Origin: Xanthocytophaga flava
GTDB lineage: Bacteria; Bacteroidota; Bacteroidia; Cytophagales; 172606-1
Assembly: GCA_030068525.1 (NCBI GenBank)
Contig: JASJOS010000010.1
Coordinates: 124,001 to 188,000, forward strand
Direction: 5' to 3'
DNA length: 64,000 nt
Shown in pieces: positions 59,325 to 64,000 of the stretch. The notes under the pieces were generated by a model. It saw only the letters and a program-made list of their open reading frames with translations, did not search any database and was not told where the DNA came from. Within the stretch, counting starts at the first letter, position 1; each line of letters starts with the position of its first letter. The translations under genes and the position numbers were made by a program.

Positions 59325-60098
59325 ATGACAGACGACTTACGACAATTTACCAATATTGTATTCCTGGATATAGAAACTGTTTCAGGAGTAGAGCATTACG
59401 AGCAGCTAGATGAACGAATGCAATACCTGTGGTCAAAGAAAGCCAATCAATATCGAAAGGCAGGCACTGAAACAGATACGGAACTTTTCAGACAACGTGG
59501 TGGAATTCTGGCTGAATTTGGAAAGATAGTTTCAATTGCTTTAGGCTATCTGATTGAAAAGAAAGGGAAAACAGTTTTATCCATTACCAGTCTGGTATCT
59601 GACGATGAACGTGCTATGCTGGAGAAGTTCAATGACTATCTGAAACGTTTTGATTTGCATATCAATCGTCAGAATGGTGAGTACTCTTCTCGTCGGCCCA
59701 TACAACTTTGTGCGCACAACGGAAAAGAATTTGACTTTCCCTATCTGGCCAGACGCATTCTTATTAACCGACTCCCTCTGCCCGGACCTTTACAGATGCA
59801 GGGCAAAAAGCCTTGGGAGATCCAGCATATTGATACGATGGACCTTTGGAAGTTTGGTGATTTCAAGAACTTTACATCGTTGGACTTATTGGCCGCTATT
59901 TTTGATATACCTTCCAGTAAAGAAGAGATGGATGGAAGTCTGGTGCATGAAGTATACTACGAAGAGCATGACCTGGATAAGATAGCTCGTTATTGTGCAT
60001 TAGATGTAGTCAATGCTGCTCAGGTATTATTAGCCATGAGTGGGTATGCCATATTGCCTCCTGAATGCATCGAACCTACACGAATTGAGATTATATAG
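59325..60098 (+). CDS. 3'-5' exonuclease (DNA polymerase B exonuclease-like)
   Basis: The 257-residue protein contains 'IVFLDIETVSG' (exo I, Asp-Glu), 'QLCAHNGKEFDFPYLARRI' (exo II, NG..FD) and 'IARYCALDVVNAAQVLLAM' (exo III, Y..D), the DEDDy arrangement of PolB-type exonucleases (DNA_pol_B_exo2). 'IDTMDLWKFGDFKNFTSLDLLAA' is another family block. It is a stand-alone exonuclease without polymerase domain, likely acting on single-stranded DNA or RNA ends. Its place inside a run with NAD and nucleoside genes is of interest. Confidence 0.85.
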   Translation: MTDDLRQFTNIVFLDIETVSGVEHYEQLDERMQYLWSKKANQYRKAGTETDTELFRQRGGILAEFGKIVSIALGYLIEKKGKTVLSITSLVSDDERAMLEKFNDYLKRFDLHINRQNGEYSSRRPIQLCAHNGKEFDFPYLARRILINRLPLPGPLQMQGKKPWEIQHIDTMDLWKFGDFKNFTSLDLLAAIFDIPSSKEEMDGSLVHEVYYEEHDLDKIARYCALDVVNAAQVLLAMSGYAILPPECIEPTRIEII

Positions 60099-60118
60099 AG
60101 GTGGTGTTATAAATAGAG

Positions 60119-60754
60119 ATGAGGTTACTTACAGAAAAGTATACAAAACAACAGGAAAGACTTCCGGATACTGGAAAGCACATTGCTGGACAATTTGATG
60201 AGGAGAAAATAATTGTTTATCAGGCATATAAACCTTCTATTGCAAACTTTGCTGTTACCAATAAATTTCTTGGTGGGAAAGATTATAGCTATACCCGAAT
60301 GACATGGATAAAGCCTGGTTTTATCTGGATGATGTTTCGGTCAGGATGGGCAACCAAGGAAAATCAGGAGAGAATCCTTGCAATATCTATAGGAAGATCT
60401 CATTTTGAAACTATTCTGAAACAAGCTGTGCACACCAGTTTTAAGCCAGTTATCTATCCCTCTGGTGAAGAGTGGAACACTGCAATGAAACAATCTGATG
60501 TAAGAATACAGTGGGACCCTGACCATTATCCAAATGGGAAGACGTTGAATCGAAGAGCTATTCAATTGGGACTAAAAGGACAAATGGCAGAACAGTTTGC
60601 CAAAAAGTGGATTCTGGATATTGAGGATATTACAGACTTTGTCATAGAACAGAGGAAAAATATGGATGCAAATGGAATCGGTGAGTTGATAGTACCCAAA
60701 GAAGATATTTATACCTTGAGTGATAGTGCGCTTATAAAACAATTAGATCTATAA
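60119..60754 (+). CDS. DUF4291 family protein
   Basis: The 211-residue protein carries the family core 'IIVYQAYKPSIANFAVTNKFLGGKDYSYTRMTWIKPGFIWMMFRSGWATKENQERILAISIGRSHFE' (~residues 31-100), in which RMTWIKPxFxWMMxRSGWAxKxxQExxLAI is diagnostic for DUF4291. 'IQWDPDHYPNGKTLNRRAIQLGLKG' is a second conserved block. It is soluble. As far as I know no biochemical function is established. It sits 20 bp after the exonuclease and 10 bp before a deoxyribosyltransferase-like gene, suggesting a shared role with nucleoside or NAD derivatives. Confidence 0.85.
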   Translation: MRLLTEKYTKQQERLPDTGKHIAGQFDEEKIIVYQAYKPSIANFAVTNKFLGGKDYSYTRMTWIKPGFIWMMFRSGWATKENQERILAISIGRSHFETILKQAVHTSFKPVIYPSGEEWNTAMKQSDVRIQWDPDHYPNGKTLNRRAIQLGLKGQMAEQFAKKWILDIEDITDFVIEQRKNMDANGIGELIVPKEDIYTLSDSALIKQLDL

Positions 60755-60764
60755 ATCCTATCAT

Positions 60765-61238
60765 ATGCCTGTTATATATCCTCCTGATTCTATATATATT
60801 CCAGCTAATCATACCTCTATATTTCTGGCAGGAAGCATTGAGATGGGAAAAGCAGAGGATTGGCAACAGAAGGTCATTACGGCCATAGATAGCATGAATG
60901 TAACTATTCTGAATCCACGAAGAGCCGCCTGGAATGCAGATTGGGAGCAAACAATCTTTAATCCTGATTTTAAAGGCCAGGTAAGTTGGGAATTGGAAGG
61001 ATTGGAACGGGCATCTCTTATACTTGTCTATTTTGAGCCCACTACCAAAGCACCTGTTTCTATGCTGGAATTTGGATTGTATGCCCGTTCCGGAAAATTA
61101 CTGGTTTGTTGTCCGGATGGCTTTTGGAGAAAAGGGAATATCGACATCGTATGTGAACGATATTCCATTACCCAGGTTTCAGATCTGGAAAGCCTGATAC
61201 AATCTGCAAAAGTCTATTTGAATACTTTGATTTTATGA
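60765..61238 (+). CDS. Nucleoside 2-deoxyribosyltransferase-like protein, second copy
   Basis: The 157-residue protein has 'TSIFLAGSIEMGKAEDWQQKVI' (N-terminal loop of the fold), 'ILNPRRAAWNADWEQTIFNPDFKGQVSWELEGLERASLILVYFEP' and 'APVSMLEFGLYARSGKLLVCCP', with the catalytic Glu in 'MLEFG'. These match the NDT2-like family. It differs from the copy at 57471 and is shorter. It overlaps the next lipoprotein gene by 4 bp (ATGA). Probable nucleosidase/transferase on a free or ADP-ribose-like nucleoside. Confidence 0.8.
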   Translation: MPVIYPPDSIYIPANHTSIFLAGSIEMGKAEDWQQKVITAIDSMNVTILNPRRAAWNADWEQTIFNPDFKGQVSWELEGLERASLILVYFEPTTKAPVSMLEFGLYARSGKLLVCCPDGFWRKGNIDIVCERYSITQVSDLESLIQSAKVYLNTLIL

Positions 61239-61840
61239 AAGATACGTTTATAAATAAATTTGGACGTAGTTCAGTTTTTCTGTTTATAATGTTTTTGGCT
61301 TTTATTATAGCATGTAGTAATTCTGAACAGGAAAGAAATTCTAGTCAAATTATGCCTTATAACGTTTCATGTCAGCTTACTATTGACACACTAAAAGAGT
61401 TATTTCTTCAGAAGCCATTAGCGGTCATGAAATCTAACTGTTATCAAGTAACAGACACCTTATTAGTTTCTGATGATGACGAGCTCATAACTTGGCCAGG
61501 AAAAGCATTTTTTACTAATACTGGTCAATTGGCATTTCTTGTTGAATCAAATTGGGCTGACACAATTCATATACATCGTATAACAGTCTATGATCGTGAC
61601 TTAAAAACAAAAGATATCTGTCATACTGGCATTTCCTTCTCAAAGCTACGACCTTTTGTGCTTCCCACTATTACTAATTATCCAGATGGTTATCTATTTG
61701 TACAAAGTAAAAAAGATAGTAGCATACTATACGAACTTGATATTTCTCATGTTTCTAAGGAATCACCATTATTTTATGGAGTAAATTCTATTACTCAGAT
61801 CCCAGATTCTTTGAAGGTAAGAACAATTATTCTACAATGA
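61235..61840 (+). CDS. Lipoprotein of unknown function
   Basis: The 201-residue protein has a lipoprotein signal peptide ('SSVFLFIMFLAFIIACSNSEQ', lipobox FIIAC with Cys at ~27). The mature part is mostly beta-rich with no domain recognised. It starts at the overlap ATGA with the deoxyribosyltransferase-like gene and ends the eleven-gene rightward run. Cell location is presumably periplasmic, lipid-anchored. Function unknown. Confidence 0.6.
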   Translation: MKDTFINKFGRSSVFLFIMFLAFIIACSNSEQERNSSQIMPYNVSCQLTIDTLKELFLQKPLAVMKSNCYQVTDTLLVSDDDELITWPGKAFFTNTGQLAFLVESNWADTIHIHRITVYDRDLKTKDICHTGISFSKLRPFVLPTITNYPDGYLFVQSKKDSSILYELDISHVSKESPLFYGVNSITQIPDSLKVRTIILQ

Positions 61841-61938
61841 TATTTTTCATGTTAGTATAAATGTAAAAAGCATCTTTACTGCTTAAAGAATGTAGCCTCT
61901 AATGTGTAACTCTTGTAGTTGCACGCTTGGTTCTATAT

Positions 61939-62661
61939 CTAGAATTGATACTTGGTACCTATTGTCGGATATGCCTGCATTTTATTGTCTTGACTAATGA
62001 GATGATAATACAGACTAATTCTTGATCCAATAAAAAAGCCTTTCTTTATTCGAAACCATATCTGTGGATCTCCATAAAAAGCAAGCTTCTTTCCTTTTTG
62101 ACCTTTGGTGTAATCTATTCCCTGATCTTTGTTTTCTGTCCAGGCAACTATACTTCCTTCAACGAAGATTTTATAATTCGCAAAAAACTTTCCCAAATAG
62201 AATGTGAGTTGAGGATCATGGCTGGGCTTGTGAAAGGCATTGTATCGATACAGTAAATTTGCACTTAGCCAGGCTCCTTTCCATTGAAATGGATAGGAAA
62301 TTCCTGCTCCAAATGAATTCGTAAGATAGTAACCAAAAGAAGGTGGTGCGATACCAAGTCCTCCTGTATAATTCAGCGAGAAATAGACTTTTGGTTTCCA
62401 GAATTTCAAAGTTTGAGAAATTTGAATAAATGTTTGGCCTGTATTATTTTTATCTCCACTCAAAAATGACTGGACTTTCAACAGGAATGAACCTGTAGCA
62501 TTGGTATCTACATCTTTAAAATACTGAAAGCTAATCATTGGAAAATTGGCAGTGTTATGTTTGGGATCTACAGAATGTCTGAAATCATAATGCAGTTGTA
62601 GATCCTGACTAAACAATAAACCGACTTTAAACAATAGAAAGAGAATGAATGTCTTTTTCAT
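61939..62661 (-). CDS. DUF5020/Tsx-like outer membrane beta-barrel
   Basis: The 240-residue protein has a signal peptide (~1-18) and a predicted beta-barrel of alternating aromatic/hydrophobic strands: 'LQLHYDFRHSVDPKHNTANFPMISFQYFKDVDTNATGSFLLKV' near the N-terminus, 'YFSLNYTGGLGIAPPSFGYYLTNSFGAGISYPFQW' in the middle and an aromatic C-terminal Phe ('GTKYQF'). It resembles the Bacteroidota DUF5020 family, itself similar to the nucleoside channel Tsx. This would fit a nucleoside-related neighbourhood. It is convergent with the preceding lipoprotein gene. Channel function is inferred from resemblance only. Confidence 0.6.
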   Translation of the reverse strand: MKKTFILFLLFKVGLLFSQDLQLHYDFRHSVDPKHNTANFPMISFQYFKDVDTNATGSFLLKVQSFLSGDKNNTGQTFIQISQTLKFWKPKVYFSLNYTGGLGIAPPSFGYYLTNSFGAGISYPFQWKGAWLSANLLYRYNAFHKPSHDPQLTFYLGKFFANYKIFVEGSIVAWTENKDQGIDYTKGQKGKKLAFYGDPQIWFRIKKGFFIGSRISLYYHLISQDNKMQAYPTIGTKYQF

Positions 62662-62745
62662 ACCTTTAGTAAAATCAATTGAGGATGAAGGTTAATTTTT
62701 GATCATTCAAAAGTCTCTCAAAACGAAAACAATAATCAGAAATCA

Positions 62746-62767
62746 GGCGTAAACGTGGCGTAAATGT
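62746..62767 (+). repeat. 11-bp direct tandem repeat GGCGTAAAyGT
   Basis: GGCGTAAACGT (62746-62756) is directly followed by GGCGTAAATGT (62757-62767). The repeat has an 11-bp period, about one helical turn, and lies 36 bp before the start of the membrane sensor gene, between it and the divergent DUF5020 gene. This is a typical spacing for an operator bound by paired monomers. Confidence 0.5.
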
Positions 62768-62803
62768 GAATTACGAATAGTTAATCCCAGTCTTATCACC
62801 CTT

Positions 62804-64000
62804 ATGAGTCCTTCAGAGGAAAAAGCTTTCTGTAAATTATTCGGAGAGGCATATAGTAAATGTTTTGATAAAGAATTGACAGTTCCACTTTCTGAAGCAG
62901 ACAGCAAATATTTCTCTTCCGAGATTGAGGAGCAGACAGGATTGATAATTGGTTGGAAAACGCTGAAAAATTATTCCTTCTTTATTTTGAAGGATTCTAC
63001 TGTGAAACAAGAGAACCCTTCGGTCGCTACATTGGATACATTAGCACGTTATGTAGCCGATGCAGTCAAAACCGACGAGAGCAGCCGAAAGCGTAATGAA
63101 CCTCACTTTCCATATTGGTATACTTATCGGGATGGAATTGAGAAAGACATTCCTGTTAAAGATAATCAGGGAATAAGAACATCATCTCCTTTGATTGTTC
63201 ACAGGAATAGCAAAGTGAAATACCTTTGGATAGGTATGATTATAATTGGTATTCTTTTCGCGGGTTATTATATTGTTTACCACTATTCACAATCGGAGCA
63301 TTTTACAGATAATTTTAGCAACACAAGTACAGATTCACTCTTTCAGAAAGGCTGGATGCTGAAAGACCTGGACACAAGTTTCTGGAACAAACGAAATGCA
63401 AAAAGTGGCTACCTTACCCTGTTTACTCTAGAAGGTGATACTTACCCGGATTCTGCAAGGCGAGTGGGCATGAAAAACTTTTTAGTAAAGAAATTAGATG
63501 TAGATTGTTTCTCAACCGAAATACATCTGGGCAACTTTATTCCAGAACAGAACTGGCAACAGGCTGGAATCATTCTTATGGAAGATACTACTTTACTAAG
63601 CAGAAGTGCTCGGCTAACCATTGGTTACAATGGTTTCTTTGGTGGATATTCCAGACCAGGTGAGATATTAATTCAGGCGATCAGTTCCATACATGGAGGA
63701 TTTAGTAAGCCAGAGGAGATTGCTCATGTATCTCTTTTCAGTATTGAGCCTGCTCAGTCTACAATAATTAAAAATAATCTACAACGGTCTGCACTTCGCA
63801 TCGAAAAGAATGGGCACCATTTCCGATTTTTATATGCGACTGGTTCTTCAGATATTTTTGCATTTAAAGAAGTGGTGAGTCGTGATCTGATGATTAACCC
63901 CCGATATGTTGGTATTTGTGCATTAAAAGGTTTTGTAAAAGATTCACAAGCTATGCCTGTTTATGTGGACTTGTTCAGCATTGAACCTATCCTTTGTGAG
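62804..64000 (+). CDS. Probable one-component membrane sensor with periplasmic beta-sandwich (3' truncated)
   Basis: The frame is open from ATG 62804 to the window end (399 codons, no stop). The first ~140 residues are cytoplasmic with a segment 'EEQTGLIIGWKTLKNYSFFIL' and 'NPSVATLDTLARYV', a Bacteroidota pattern that looks like a DNA- or ligand-binding N-terminal domain. One TM follows at ~145-165 ('YLWIGMIIIGILFAGYYIVYHY'). The periplasmic part has 'DNFSNTSTDSLFQKGWMLKDLDTSFWNKRNAKSGYLTLFTLEGDTYPDSARR', resembling a DUF1349/GH43-C-terminal (concanavalin-like) domain, with 'WQQAGIILMED' typical of that fold. Such a design could sense a glycan and control nearby genes. Confidence 0.65.
   Translation, partial: MSPSEEKAFCKLFGEAYSKCFDKELTVPLSEADSKYFSSEIEEQTGLIIGWKTLKNYSFFILKDSTVKQENPSVATLDTLARYVADAVKTDESSRKRNEPHFPYWYTYRDGIEKDIPVKDNQGIRTSSPLIVHRNSKVKYLWIGMIIIGILFAGYYIVYHYSQSEHFTDNFSNTSTDSLFQKGWMLKDLDTSFWNKRNAKSGYLTLFTLEGDTYPDSARRVGMKNFLVKKLDVDCFSTEIHLGNFIPEQNWQQAGIILMEDTTLLSRSARLTIGYNGFFGGYSRPGEILIQAISSIHGGFSKPEEIAHVSLFSIEPAQSTIIKNNLQRSALRIEKNGHHFRFLYATGSSDIFAFKEVVSRDLMINPRYVGICALKGFVKDSQAMPVYVDLFSIEPILCE

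Noticed and set aside
59216-59413. A 65-residue frame between the two-TM gene and the exonuclease
   Set aside because: It starts with TTG inside the previous gene and overlaps the exonuclease start by ~90 bp; the sequence in the overlap is a frame-shifted copy of the exonuclease codons.
1-64000. CRISPR arrays, IS elements, prophage structural genes, rRNA
   Set aside because: No regularly spaced repeats, transposase, integrase or rRNA-like sequence was seen in any part of the window.

Overview
The window looks like a chromosomal segment of a Bacteroidota bacterium, most probably order Cytophagales. The reasons are: a bamA gene followed by two tandem OmpH/Skp genes, two DUF6089 (PorG-like) outer-membrane genes associated with type IX secretion, promoter-like sites of the Bacteroidota form TTTG-N19/20-TAnnTTTG, A-rich translation starts without strong Shine-Dalgarno sequences, and moderate-to-low GC by eye. 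Genus-level assignment is not possible from the sequence alone. Most genes are ordinary chromosomal genes; no rRNA operon, CRISPR array, IS element or prophage structural gene was seen.

Layout: (1) 1-1.2 kb: the end of an unknown gene, two overlapping small helix-turn-helix genes and a tRNA-Arg(CCG). (2) 1.3-7.4 kb: a coiled-coil protein, then a MarR-type regulator divergent from a four-gene efflux operon (ABC ATPase, lipoprotein adaptor, FtsX-like permease, TolC-like channel). (3) 7.5-17.2 kb: an exonuclease, the peptidoglycan-recycling ligase Mpl, the alanine aminotransferase AlaA, prephenate dehydrogenase, a zeta-toxin-like kinase with two small partners, and uvrA. (4) 17.2-24.5 kb: a nucleotidyltransferase-like gene and seven leftward glycan genes (a fucosyltransferase, several other glycosyltransferases, an acetyltransferase). 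(5) 24.6-35.2 kb: a lone haem-copper oxidase subunit III and an envelope biogenesis block (two OmpH, BamA, UppS, two DUF6089 proteins) joined to NAD kinase, a CBS protein and an alpha/beta hydrolase. (6) 35.3-41.7 kb: a TrpG/PabA-type glutamine amidotransferase, then kynurenine 3-monooxygenase, kynureninase, a 2OG-Fe(II) oxygenase and 3-hydroxyanthranilate dioxygenase, a histone-H1-like protein and a TrmH methyltransferase. (7) 41.8-51.4 kb: mutS, an AsmA-like giant, a DPP-IV-like peptidase and a GT2 glycosyltransferase. (8) 51.5-61.8 kb: a tight rightward run of eleven genes starting with pncB, prs and nadE and continuing with two nucleoside-deoxyribosyltransferase-like proteins, a DUF4291 protein, an exonuclease and small membrane or secreted proteins. 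(9) 61.9-64 kb: a DUF5020-like beta-barrel and the beginning of a probable transmembrane sensor that runs off the right edge.

A recurring theme is NAD metabolism. The kynurenine genes lead to quinolinate; pncB plus prs would make nicotinate mononucleotide; nadE makes NAD; nadK makes NADP; and the two deoxyribosyltransferase-fold proteins plus DUF4291 sit in the same run as nadE. The best candidates for something undescribed are that downstream gene set (57.5-61.8 kb), the one-component-like membrane sensor at the right end with an 11-bp tandem repeat upstream, an orphan plus-strand terminator suggesting a small RNA near 36.4 kb, and the zeta-toxin-like trio at 12.8-14.0 kb.
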